A DNA stretch of 64,000 bases from Polaromonas sp. JS666 (GTDB lineage Bacteria; Pseudomonadota; Gammaproteobacteria; Burkholderiales; Burkholderiaceae_C), in NCBI RefSeq assembly GCF_900103405.1, contig NZ_FNHX01000005.1, positions 436,845 through 500,844 of the forward strand, read 5' to 3'. A model generated the notes under the pieces. It was given only the letters and a program-made list of their open reading frames with translations, made no database searches and was not told the DNA's origin. Below are positions 25,621-34,076 of this stretch, piece by piece (the stretch's first letter is position 1; each line of letters begins with the position of its first letter). A program made the translations under genes and the position numbers.

Positions 25621-26812
25621 TGGTGATCACCGAGTCGTACAGGGGGCCCAGCGTGCAGAAGATCACGGCGCCCAGCATCAGCCCCAGCACGACGGTGAGC
25701 ACGGGTTGCAGCGTGGCCTGCAGGTTTTCAACGGATTCGCGCGCCTGCCGGGTGTAGAAATAGCTGACGTTTTCTAGCGCTGCGTCCAGCGAGCCGGTGG
25801 CTTCGCCCACGCGCAGCATGCTGACCACCATGGGCGGAAACATGGTCATGCCGGAAAACGCGGCACTCAGCCCCCGGCCCTGCACGATGCTGCCGTGCGC
25901 CACGGCCACGGCCTGTGCCACGGCGCGGTTGCCGACGGCGATCTCGACCACCTTGAGCGCTTCCACCACCGTAATGCCGGCCGCGTAGAGCAGCGCCAGC
26001 ACATAGGCAAAACGCGCCAGCGCGATCTGGCGCAGCACCGGCCCCACGACGGGCAGCTTGAGCTTGAGGCCGTCGACCACACCGCGCAGGGGGCCGGGTA
26101 TGCGCGCGAGCGTGGGCAGCAGCACGGCCGACAAGACCAGCCCCGCCACGATCTTGCCCACATGGGCCTCGACAACTTCCGATATCTTGATCATGAGCAC
26201 CGTCTGCCAGGGCAGTTCGATGCGCATGACCTTGAGCAGGCTGGCGACCTGGGGGACCAGGTAACTCATGAGGAACAGCGTGACGCCGGTGATGATGACC
26301 AGCGCTGCGCAGGGGTAGATCAGCGCCTTGCGCGTCTGCGAGGCGATTTCGTGCTGCCACTTGAGCGTCTCGGTGAGCTTGGCGAACACCTCGGGCAACT
26401 GGCCGCTGCTCTCGCCGGCGCGCACCAGGCTGATATACACCTCGTCGAATGCCGAAGGATGATCGGCCATGGCCTGCGACAGCGTTTTGCCCGAGCTCAG
26501 GCCCTCGGCCAGCCCGCTGATCACCTGGCGCAGCGCCGGGTTGCCCTCGGCGCTTTCCATGTCGTGCAGGGCTTCCATGAGCGGCACGCCGGCGCGCAGC
26601 ATCATGGTCGCCTGGAAGCTGAAATTGACGAGGTCCAGCAGGCGGATACGGGCGCGCAGCAGGCGCAGCGAGCCACCCTGGGAACGTGCCTTGACCAGTA
26701 GCAGGCCGGATTGCTCCAGCTGCGCGGCCAGCGCGCCCGCGTCGGTCGCGGCGGTCTGGCCGCTGACGCGCGCGCCGTCGGCAGCCAGTGCGGTCCATTT
26801 GTATCGCGGCAT
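25607..26812 (-). CDS. GspF/PilC/MshG family inner-membrane platform protein
   Basis: 401-residue polytopic protein of the T2SS/T4P platform family. Two GspF repeats are seen: the first with FSFQATMMLRAGVPLMEAL and GESSGQLPEVFAKLTE, the second with FAYVLALLYAAGITVVEALKV and VGEATGSLDAALENVSYFY. Three membrane spans lie at about 170-190, 220-240 and 375-395. The N-terminal MPRYKWTALAADGARVSGQ is standard for the family. It follows the GspE-type ATPase by 33 bases and overlaps the next gene by 14. The protein transmits ATPase motion to pilin insertion. Confidence 0.95.
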   Translation of the reverse strand: MPRYKWTALAADGARVSGQTAATDAGALAAQLEQSGLLLVKARSQGGSLRLLRARIRLLDLVNFSFQATMMLRAGVPLMEALHDMESAEGNPALRQVISGLAEGLSSGKTLSQAMADHPSAFDEVYISLVRAGESSGQLPEVFAKLTETLKWQHEIASQTRKALIYPCAALVIITGVTLFLMSYLVPQVASLLKVMRIELPWQTVLMIKISEVVEAHVGKIVAGLVLSAVLLPTLARIPGPLRGVVDGLKLKLPVVGPVLRQIALARFAYVLALLYAAGITVVEALKVVEIAVGNRAVAQAVAVAHGSIVQGRGLSAAFSGMTMFPPMVVSMLRVGEATGSLDAALENVSYFYTRQARESVENLQATLQPVLTVVLGLMLGAVIFCTLGPLYDSVITNAKF

Positions 26813-26845
26813 GGCGGTCCCTGTCCTCTTTTTGTCTGCCGCGCG

Positions 26846-28531
26846 TCAATGCGCCGCGAGGTTGACCACGCGGCCGACCTCTTCGACCGTGGTGTGGCCG
26901 GCCAGCACGTAGCGGATCGCATCGTCGCGCAGCGAGGTGAAACCCTCGGCGCGCGCATGGCGCGCGAGCTCGATGTGGCTGGCGTGCTTGGCCACCAGGT
27001 GATCCAGGGTTTCGTCGAAACACAGCACTTCCATGAGCAGCACCCGGCCCAGGAAGCCGCGCTGGCTGCAATGCGCGCAGCCCGCGGACTGGTACAGGGG
27101 GTGCTCGTCGTCGGGCAGCTCGAGCAGGATTTTTTCGTGCGCGGTGGGCGGGCGGCGCGTCTTGCAGTGCGGGCACAGGCGCCGCGCCAGGCGCTGGCCT
27201 ATCACGCCTATCATGTTGCCCGCCAGGATTTCGGCCGACACGCCGATGTCGCGCAAGCGCTGCACTGCGCCCAGGGCCGAGTTGGTGTGCAGTGTCGCGA
27301 ACACCTGGTGGCCCGTCATGGCGGCGCGAAAAGCCATTTCGGCCGTTTCCGAGTCGCGGATCTCACCGACCAGGATCACGTCCGGGTCTTGCCGCATCAG
27401 GGCACGCACGCCTTCGGCAAAACCAATCTTGTCGGTCACCTGGGTCTGGCGTATCAGCGGCAGGGGGTATTCGATGGGGTCTTCCAGCGTCATGACGTTG
27501 ACCGCTTCGGTGCTGATCTCGGCCAGCATGGAATACAGCGTGGTGGTCTTGCCGCTGCCGGTGGGGCCGGTCACCAGCACAATGCCCTCGGGCCGGTTCA
27601 TCAGCGAGTGCAGCCTGTCCATGACGGTTTGGGTCAGCTGAAGCCGCTCCAGCGGGACTATGCTGCGGCGCCGGTCCAGCAGGCGCAGCACGATGTTCTC
27701 GCCATGGGCCGTGGGCAGGCAGGCGGCGCGAAAGTCGATGCGGCTCGCGCCCACCTCCATGGAGAAGCGGCCGTCCTGCGCGGCCCGGCTTTCGGCGATG
27801 TTCATGCCGGCCATGACCTTGAGCTTGACCGCCAGGGCCGGCCACATCGAGGCATGCAGCAGGTGCGCCTGCACCAGCACGCCATCCACGCGGTTGCGCA
27901 CGCGCAGCAGATGTTCGTCGGGCTCGAAGTGGATGTCCGAGGCGAGGCTGTCGTAGGCGTTGTGGACGATGGCTTCGATCAGCTTGTCCACCGGCGGCTC
28001 TTTGCCGCTGGCGGCGAGCAGGGCGTCCACGTTGGGGCGTTCGCCGTAGACGCGGTCGATCTCGCGTACCAGCTCGTCCGGTGTCGCCAATGCCAGGCGC
28101 ACACGGGGCACGCCCTTGGCGCGCAGGTGGGCGCTGATCTGGTCCAGCGCCACCAGGTTGTCGGTTTCGTCGACGGCCAGCAGCAGCTCGCCCTGGGCCG
28201 TCATCTCCACCGGCAAGACGCCGTGCTTGCGCGCCAAGGGTGCGGCCAGCAGTTGCAGCACGGTGGGGTCGGGGCGCCGGGTCAGCAGGTCGACTTCGGG
28301 CAACTGGTGCAGCTGCGCGCGCAAGGCACGCAGCTCGAGTTCGCCCACAAAACCCAAACCGGCCAGTTGGGCATGCAGGCTGCCACCGCGCAGGCGTTTT
28401 TCGGCCAGGGCGATGGCCAGCTGGGAGGACGAAAGGCGCCGCTGCTGGAGCAGGGCTTCGGCCAGCTCACGCTCCGCCTTGCGCATGGCCACCGGCTGGT
28501 CCTGCTGGTGGGGTGGGGGTGCCAAGGACAT
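26846..28531 (-). CDS. GspE/PilB/MshE family assembly ATPase
   Basis: 561-residue hexameric ATPase powering pilus or pseudopilus assembly from the cytoplasmic face. The N-terminal MshEN/GspE-N type domain covers about 15-165. The motor domain has Walker A GPTGSGKTTTLYSML (322-336), an Asp box with DPIEYPL (351), Walker B ILVGEIRDSETAEMA (386-400) and the His box GHQVFATLHTNSA (408-420). The tetracysteine zinc site of assembly, not retraction, ATPases is intact (453, 456, 485, 488). No PilT-like retraction ATPase is in the cluster, which fits a T2SS- or MSHA-like system. It lies 19 bases after the TPR gene. Confidence 0.96.
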   Translation of the reverse strand: MSLAPPPHQQDQPVAMRKAERELAEALLQQRRLSSSQLAIALAEKRLRGGSLHAQLAGLGFVGELELRALRAQLHQLPEVDLLTRRPDPTVLQLLAAPLARKHGVLPVEMTAQGELLLAVDETDNLVALDQISAHLRAKGVPRVRLALATPDELVREIDRVYGERPNVDALLAASGKEPPVDKLIEAIVHNAYDSLASDIHFEPDEHLLRVRNRVDGVLVQAHLLHASMWPALAVKLKVMAGMNIAESRAAQDGRFSMEVGASRIDFRAACLPTAHGENIVLRLLDRRRSIVPLERLQLTQTVMDRLHSLMNRPEGIVLVTGPTGSGKTTTLYSMLAEISTEAVNVMTLEDPIEYPLPLIRQTQVTDKIGFAEGVRALMRQDPDVILVGEIRDSETAEMAFRAAMTGHQVFATLHTNSALGAVQRLRDIGVSAEILAGNMIGVIGQRLARRLCPHCKTRRPPTAHEKILLELPDDEHPLYQSAGCAHCSQRGFLGRVLLMEVLCFDETLDHLVAKHASHIELARHARAEGFTSLRDDAIRYVLAGHTTVEEVGRVVNLAAH

Positions 28532-28550
28532 GGGCGGCTACTGTTTGAGT

Positions 28551-29276
28551 TCAGGAGGCCGGCGCGGCTAGCGCGCGCAGGCGGTTGCGCACCGCTTCCT
28601 GGTTAAAGGCGGCGGGCTGGCGGTAGGAAAGGTTCAGGGCCTTGACATAAGCCCGCATGGCCTCGGGTCCCTGGCCCAGGCGGTCCAGCGCCAGCGCGAA
28701 GTTGTAGAGGTAATCGGGCTGGCCGGGCTCCAGTGCCGCCGCGCGCTCGAAAGACAGGCGCGCCTCGCCCCAGCGGCCTTGCTCGGCATGGATCACGCCT
28801 AGCGCGAAATGCAAGGGGGCGTTGCGTTCACTGCGCTCGGCCAGCAGCTTGAAACGGGCGGTCGCATCGCCGGGAATGCCGCCTCCCACCAGGTATTGCG
28901 CGGCCAGTGCTTCGGCATCGCGCGGGTACAGCTCGAGCAGGCGGCGTAGCGCGGCCTGCGCACCCTGGTGGTCTTCCAGCCCTTCCTGGCTCCAGGCCAG
29001 GCCTATCAAGGCATCGCGCAAGGCACCGTCGCGCTTCAAGGCCTGCTCATAGGCGCTTCGTGCTTCACCGTAACGTCCGGCTTGCAGGGCTTCATAGCCG
29101 CGTTTGACGTCGGCGTCCACCACGGGTGCGGGCTTGCGGCGGGTGATGCGGATGTCCGGCTCGCGCGATACGGCCGCGGCCTGGGCTGGCGCGGCGGCAT
29201 TTGGCTTGGCTTGGCCCCACGCCAGGGGAGCGGCGCACAGCAGCAGGAGGGGCAGGAGGCTAAGGGAGGGCTTCAT
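28551..29276 (-). CDS. TPR protein, MshN-like
   Basis: 241-residue exported protein. It has a signal peptide (LLPLLLLCAAPLAWGQA), a proline/alanine-rich linker, then four to five tetratricopeptide repeats (KRGYEALQAGRYGEARSAYEQALKRDG, ALGVIHAEQGRWGEARLSFERAAALEPGQ, each in parts). It sits between the secretin and ATPase genes with gaps of 13 and 19 bases. MSHA clusters have the TPR gene mshN at this place; here the mshM AAA ATPase gene that normally precedes it is absent. The likely role is as a pilotin-like or periplasmic assembly factor, inferred from order. Confidence 0.8.
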   Translation of the reverse strand: MKPSLSLLPLLLLCAAPLAWGQAKPNAAAPAQAAAVSREPDIRITRRKPAPVVDADVKRGYEALQAGRYGEARSAYEQALKRDGALRDALIGLAWSQEGLEDHQGAQAALRRLLELYPRDAEALAAQYLVGGGIPGDATARFKLLAERSERNAPLHFALGVIHAEQGRWGEARLSFERAAALEPGQPDYLYNFALALDRLGQGPEAMRAYVKALNLSYRQPAAFNQEAVRNRLRALAAPAS

Positions 29277-29289
29277 GGGCTTTGTCGAG

Positions 29290-31191
29290 TTAGCGGGATG
29301 GCGGCGTTTCCAGCGGCTTTCGGCCCATGGCCTCCGGCGCCGCGTCCTTGAAGAAGCCGGACGTGGGCAGCAGCGGTTTAAAGGCCTTGTAGTCGCCGTT
29401 CAGCGAGGCATCGCCCACCACCACGGGCCGCAGAAATACCACCAGCTCGGTCTTGCTGCGCGTCTGCTGCTTTTGCTTGAAGGCCTCGCCCAGCAGCGGG
29501 ATGCGGCTAAGGCCGGGCACCGCGTCTTCGCCGTCATTGCTCGCGTCCTGCATCAGGCCGCCCAGTACAGCGATCTCGCCGCTTTGCACGCGCAGCACGG
29601 ATTCGAGTTCGCGCGACTGCACCACCGGAATGCGGTTGACGATGGGTGGGGTCGCCGTCAGCAGCGCGGGGTTGGGGTCTATGATTTCGCGCACCACGCG
29701 GCTGATGGTGGGTCGTACGTTGAGCGTGACTTCTCCGCTCTCGGCTACCTGCGGCGTCACGGTCATCACAAAACCCACGGGCACCGAATTGAGGTTGGAG
29801 GTGTAGGTGGGGGGCGAAGTCTCAACCAGCTGCCCGGTAGTACTGAGCGTGCGCACGGCCGGCGTGAAACCGATGGTGACGTAGACATAGTTGTCCACCA
29901 CCTTGAGGGCGGCCGTTTGGTTGTTGAGCACCGATACCTTGGGGCTGGACAGTACCCGCGTCTGGCCGAAGGATTCGAGCAGCGAAATAATGCCACTCCA
30001 GTCACCGCTGCCGCTGGTGTAACTCATGCGCAGCAGCGAGGCATCCTGCGTGCCGGAAAACGAGCCCGTGCCCGAGGGTAACATCTGAAAACTCAGGCCG
30101 CGCAGCAGCCCTCCCTGCACCACTTTTTGCCAGTTGACGCCTTGCTGGGAGGCATTGGACAGCGTGACTTCAACAATGGTGGCCTCAATCAGCACCTGGC
30201 GCCGCGCGCTGGCACTGATTCTGTCAAGGAATTGCCGGAACTGCTCGTGGCCGCGTGATGTGGTGTAGACCGACAACTGGCCGGTTTCGCGGTTGACCAC
30301 GATGTTGTTGGCGCTGGAACCGGAGCTTGCCGTAGCGTTTCCGGACGCGCCAGCCGAAGACGCTGAACCGCTGCCGCATTCGACTTTGTCCGCGGTGTCT
30401 TTTGTCCCGAGCACTTGCTTGAGGACATCGGACGTTTCGTTGGTGGCTGATCGGGTCGTGGCGGTACCGGTGGCGGAAACGCTGGCCGGCGCGGCGCGCG
30501 TAAGCTCCATTGCGATGCGCAGCCTGTCGTCGCGTTCTCGGTCGCGGTCCTGCTTCTGGGCCGCGTCTTCTCTTTGCTTGAACTCCAGGTTGGCCGCACC
30601 GATGATCAGGCAGGCATTGTTGATCAGTGTGTCCCAGAACTGATTGTCGGCGGCATTGCTGATGTTGGCGTTCGACGAGCCTGCGGTGGTTCCATTGTTG
30701 AGTTGGGAAGATACGGAAGTCTGGCTGGACGATTGTCGCTTCAGGTTCACATAGTCCACCGCATAGTGGGCCAGGTAGGGCGTGTCGCGCTGCAGGCGCA
30801 CCGTGTTGCCCGTCATTTCATAACGCAGCTCGGCCTGCTGCGCGATGCGTTCAAACAACTGGGGCAGGGTCTGGTCGGTGGCATTGAGGGTGACCTGGCC
30901 GGCCACCGAGGGCGCGATGTCCACGTTGAGCCGGTTGTCGCGCGCCAGCGCGAACAGCAGGGTTTTGACCGGCACCTCGCTGACCACCACACTGAACAGT
31001 TCCTGCTGCGCCTGTGGCTGGGGCGCCGCCGGCAGCGCCGGCAGGCGCACGGGCCGCAGCGCCGTTGGGGCTGCGGGTGCCTTGGCCAGTTCGGCCATGC
31101 CTATGTGCTGCTGGCTGGCGGGTGGCGGCGGCACCGCGCAGCCGGCCAGCAGTGCGGCGGCAAAGCCGCTTATGGCGCGGACAGGGTTCAT
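29290..31191 (-). CDS. MshL/PilQ-type outer-membrane secretin, lipoprotein
   Basis: 633-residue secretin. I start it at the ATG ending at 31191, giving a lipoprotein signal with lipobox LAGC (MNPVRAISGFAAALLAGC). Next come a secretin/TonB short domain (LLFALARDNRLNVDIAPSV), an N1-type domain, and the MshL-type stretch YAVDYVNLKRQSSSQTSVSS. A long Ser/Thr/Asn/Ala linker holds CGSGSASSAG. The C-terminal secretin channel domain includes VEVTLSNASQQGVNW, GFVMTVTPQVAESGEVTLNVRPTISR (in parts) and VLGGLMQ. It forms the outer-membrane gate for the pilus or secreted substrate. The TPR gene follows after 13 bases and the prepilin gene precedes by 19. Confidence 0.93.
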   Translation of the reverse strand: MNPVRAISGFAAALLAGCAVPPPPASQQHIGMAELAKAPAAPTALRPVRLPALPAAPQPQAQQELFSVVVSEVPVKTLLFALARDNRLNVDIAPSVAGQVTLNATDQTLPQLFERIAQQAELRYEMTGNTVRLQRDTPYLAHYAVDYVNLKRQSSSQTSVSSQLNNGTTAGSSNANISNAADNQFWDTLINNACLIIGAANLEFKQREDAAQKQDRDRERDDRLRIAMELTRAAPASVSATGTATTRSATNETSDVLKQVLGTKDTADKVECGSGSASSAGASGNATASSGSSANNIVVNRETGQLSVYTTSRGHEQFRQFLDRISASARRQVLIEATIVEVTLSNASQQGVNWQKVVQGGLLRGLSFQMLPSGTGSFSGTQDASLLRMSYTSGSGDWSGIISLLESFGQTRVLSSPKVSVLNNQTAALKVVDNYVYVTIGFTPAVRTLSTTGQLVETSPPTYTSNLNSVPVGFVMTVTPQVAESGEVTLNVRPTISRVVREIIDPNPALLTATPPIVNRIPVVQSRELESVLRVQSGEIAVLGGLMQDASNDGEDAVPGLSRIPLLGEAFKQKQQTRSKTELVVFLRPVVVGDASLNGDYKAFKPLLPTSGFFKDAAPEAMGRKPLETPPSR

Positions 31192-31210
31192 TGGGACATC
31201 CTGCAGAAAA

Positions 31211-31951
31211 TCAAAGCAGCCAGGCACCCTGGCAATTAGCCTGGCTGGGGTTGGCCCATAAGCCATCGGCAGGAGTGGCGCCAACTGGAGGGGGAACGGG
31301 AACGGGCGCGCAAATTGCGCCAGTTGCGGTCGTACCTGCCGTCTCGAAAAACCGGAGCTGACCGTTTCCGGGCACTCCGTCGTCGGCTTTTCGATCCACT
31401 TCGGCCAGAACTTGTGAGGGGACGGTTTCTCCTGTCGTGAGAATCAGGCGGTTAAGGCCTGCATTCGTATCAAGCCAGCCACCGTTGATTGCGTTGACGC
31501 TGGCGACGAAACCGGCGCTGACGAGACCGCCGTACACATTGGTGGGGCTATTGGCGATGGTGGCCGCACCATTGCCGAGTACAGTCATACATGCACCGCA
31601 GGAAAGAAAACCCGCAGCCGTGAGATTCTGAAAAAAGAGAATGCCTTCGGAACCCCATGTGATGACTCCAGTCCCTGGATTGACAGCCGAAGCCACTGCA
31701 CCATTTCCCACGGTTGCGGCTTGGGCCCCCGTCAAATCACCCGGTAGCATGCGATAGCGGTCCATAAAACCGATATAGGCCGTCTGGATAGCCGACTTCT
31801 GGTCAATGATGTTGCGCACGCGCGCCGACTGGATCAGCTCCTGGCCGCGCAGGATGCCGCCTATGAGCAGGCCGACGATCATCAGCACGATGGCGATTTC
31901 GACGAGGGTGAAGCCGCCTTGGCGGCGGGTATTGGATGAACAATGTTTCAT
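31211..31951 (-). CDS. Prepilin-type protein (GspG/MshA-like fold)
   Basis: 246-residue type IV pilin-like protein with a textbook class III signal: MKHCSSNTRRQG, cleavage after G13, FTLVE, and helix IAIVLMIVGLLIGGILRGQELI. After the helix comes SAIQTAYIGFMDRYRMLPGDL; the RYRxLPGD motif marks a group of large pseudopilins and MSHA-type pilins. The rest is Gly/Ala/Asn-rich with two cysteine pairs. The start is the ATG ending at 31951; codons upstream in frame back to 32098 are unlike a leader. It is the first prepilin of the train, 127 bases after the FimV-like gene, and a candidate major subunit. Confidence 0.9.
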   Translation of the reverse strand: MKHCSSNTRRQGGFTLVEIAIVLMIVGLLIGGILRGQELIQSARVRNIIDQKSAIQTAYIGFMDRYRMLPGDLTGAQAATVGNGAVASAVNPGTGVITWGSEGILFFQNLTAAGFLSCGACMTVLGNGAATIANSPTNVYGGLVSAGFVASVNAINGGWLDTNAGLNRLILTTGETVPSQVLAEVDRKADDGVPGNGQLRFFETAGTTATGAICAPVPVPPPVGATPADGLWANPSQANCQGAWLL

Positions 31952-32078
31952 GATGCTTGGCTCCTGTTGATGTTGGCGATGGCAAGGGAACTGAGGGGGA
32001 AACCAGAAAGAGAAGGCGAGGCCAGGCGGCGGCCGGGCGGGCCGCAGGCCTGAGTGAGACAAGGAGGAGGGGCGCAGC

Positions 32079-33629
32079 TCATGCGGGGCGTGCTCCATAG
32101 GCCGTGGCCATGCGCAGCGCGTCGTCGACGGCGCTGCTGGCGCTGCTGGGCACGGTCGGTTTCTGGTGGTCCGGTGGCGCCGCCTGCGTCGCAGGCGATA
32201 CAGGCCGCTCCTGGGGCGGGGGCTGGAGTATGGCTGACTGGTAAAGCGGATTGGCGGGGTCCAACTCGTGGCCGAGGACCAGTACGCGGTCCCACAGTTC
32301 GCCGGTTTCGCCGGTGAGCTTTTTGATCAGGGGCATGCGCCGCGCAAGGCCGGCACTGTCGCCTTGGGCGCACAGCACACGCGCCTGGAGGAACCAGGCC
32401 TCATGGTTGCGCGGGTTCTCGCGAAGCACCGTGTCCAGCTGCTGTTGTGCGTCGCCGAAGCGGCCAACGACAAACAGCGCGCGGGCTTCTTCCAAGCGGG
32501 ATGCATCCGCGCGTACCGGCGCCTGCCGTTGCTGCGTGTAGTCGCTGTAGGCGCGTTCGGCTTCGTCCGGGCTGAGTTCGAAGACCGAGCCCGCAGCGCC
32601 CACGCTGTCGGTGAATTCGGGGCGGCGACGTGCAAGCCAGAAACGCAGGGCCCAGACGGTGAACAGCGGTATGGTGAGCCCCGCGAGCACCCAGGGCCAG
32701 ATGGATGCAGAGGTGCGTTGGACGGGATGGGCAGGCTTTTGGGGTGGGAGGGGTGCGGCCTTGGGTGCCGGCGCGACGGCCGATGAGACTGCTGCGGAAG
32801 CCGCGACAGGTGCGGGGGCCGGCGGCGTCGCGGCCGCGACCTGGTCGGCAAGTTCGCGCATTTGCCGTGCGTTGAGTTCCAGCTCCCGCATGCGTGCCTG
32901 CTGGTCGGCCTCGCGGCGCTCCTGCGCGATGCGGTCGGCCTGGGCGGATCTGGCTTTGGCAAGCCGCAGGCGGTCTTGTTTGGGTTGCGAAGAGGATGGC
33001 TTGCCGTTTCGCGCCGAGACCACGCCGGCATGCTCGCGATTCTTGAAGGGAAAGCGCAGCGCCGTTTCGAACGTCATGCCTTTGAGCAGGCCGGGTCGCG
33101 TTGCATCGGCCGCCGGGGTGAGGTCAGGGCTGTTGGGAGCAGGCTCAGCGATGCTGTCCGCCGGCGGCGCGCTTATCGCAGGGACCGGGACTGCGGCAAC
33201 TTCTGCTGTATCCCTGGGCTGGGTCGGGGCATCCAGCATCAGCACATAAAGCTGCTGGCTGCTGCCGGTGGGCCAGGAAAATTCCAGCACCAGTTCGACC
33301 ATCTGTGTCTGCGCCGCCTGCGGAGCCTGCAGCAGCAGCGCGGCGCGCCTGCGCAGGCCCTGCGCCTGCAACAAAGAGACTTGCGCATTGCCCAGCCAGG
33401 TCGGGTAGGCGATGCCGTTTTCACGGAATGCCTGCTCGGAGGCCAGCTTGACCTGCAGGCCGGGCTGCATCTCCGAGGCGAGTTCAATCTCCACGCGCAG
33501 CGGCTGGGCCGGGCTGGACAGCAGCGTGGCGTCCCCGAGGCTGACCGCGCCGCAAGGCAGGGCGCAACCCACCAGTGCGGCAAGCATCATGCGGATCAGG
33601 AGGCGGGAGCGATGCGTGAAATGGGCCAA
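32079..33629 (-). CDS. FimV-like pilus assembly/polar hub protein, start uncertain
   Basis: About 516 residues. After a signal segment (RMMLAALVGCALPCGAVS) comes the FimV N-terminal domain, LGDATLLSSPAQPLRVEIEL, through about 110 residues. Then follow a Pro/Ala-rich linker, a coiled coil (KARSAQADRIAQERREADQ and onward), a membrane span (WPWVLAGLTIPLFTVWALRF) and a short C-terminal TPR-like region (ALFVVGRFGDAQQQLDTVLRE). The peptidoglycan-binding LysM motif usual in FimV is not seen. No start codon has a good ribosome site; I chose the TTG ending at 33629 because it gives a compact signal peptide. ATGs ending at 33590, 33701 and 33716 are alternatives. It heads the pilus gene train. Confidence 0.75.
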   Translation of the reverse strand: MAHFTHRSRLLIRMMLAALVGCALPCGAVSLGDATLLSSPAQPLRVEIELASEMQPGLQVKLASEQAFRENGIAYPTWLGNAQVSLLQAQGLRRRAALLLQAPQAAQTQMVELVLEFSWPTGSSQQLYVLMLDAPTQPRDTAEVAAVPVPAISAPPADSIAEPAPNSPDLTPAADATRPGLLKGMTFETALRFPFKNREHAGVVSARNGKPSSSQPKQDRLRLAKARSAQADRIAQERREADQQARMRELELNARQMRELADQVAAATPPAPAPVAASAAVSSAVAPAPKAAPLPPQKPAHPVQRTSASIWPWVLAGLTIPLFTVWALRFWLARRRPEFTDSVGAAGSVFELSPDEAERAYSDYTQQRQAPVRADASRLEEARALFVVGRFGDAQQQLDTVLRENPRNHEAWFLQARVLCAQGDSAGLARRMPLIKKLTGETGELWDRVLVLGHELDPANPLYQSAILQPPPQERPVSPATQAAPPDHQKPTVPSSASSAVDDALRMATAYGARPA

Positions 33630-34076
33630 GCCATGGCCATCGTTTTGGAATGAAACACCAGTGTCGAACGCAAGGCGCCTGGGCCAGTGCCGGGACATCA
33701 TCAGGGCGGCCGCCATGGCCGCCGAGCACTGAAGCTCGATGGCGACGCTGTGGGTATAGCCACTGATGTTTCCCATGATCATGTGAAGGAGCTTGCGCGG
33801 AAAGCGTGTTTGTTCGCGATACAGAATGTTTTGAAGCTTACTGAGCGCACCCTTCGAAGAGAGGAGAGATGGTCTTTGTGCGGACAATCTTTGTGGGATG
33901 TTCTGGTTTCTTTTGTTTGCGTTCACGAATCCTGTGCGAGGCGCGAGCATTCGTCGCGGGCAGGCGTAGGCCCGCGCGAAGTCACGAAGCAGGGGTGATG
34001 TGTGAAAGCGTGCCCTGGGGGCACGCTGGAGCCGGGGCCGGTGCGGCCCGGCCGCCCAGCTGACCGGCTAAGAACC
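33630..34076. other. Gene-poor stretch between aceE-type gene and FimV-like gene
   Basis: About 450 bases without a convincing gene. The FimV reading frame stays open back to 33950, so part of it may be coding if a more distal start is used. It also holds the probable terminator of the upstream E1 gene (34007-34027) and must contain the promoter of the pilus gene train if that train has only one. Local composition is poorer in GC at 33770-33880 (TTTGAAGCTTACTG and similar), which is where I would look for the promoter. I could not define -35/-10 boxes with confidence. Confidence 0.5.
34007..34027 (-). terminator. Possible terminator after the pyruvate-dehydrogenase-type E1 gene
   Basis: Inverted repeat 34007-34015/34019-34027 (AGCGTGCCC and GGGCACGCT) with a 3-base loop, 50 bases past the stop of the minus-strand E1 gene and followed on that strand by TTCACA. 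The stem is strong and the T tail weak. Confidence 0.45.

Noticed and set aside
31192-31284. N-terminal extension of the secretin to an earlier ATG
   Set aside because: It would bury the lipoprotein signal and overlap the prepilin gene by 74 bases.
31952-32098. N-terminal extension of the prepilin gene to an earlier ATG
   Set aside because: It would put about 49 residues, including several prolines and phenylalanines, before a leader that is complete by itself.
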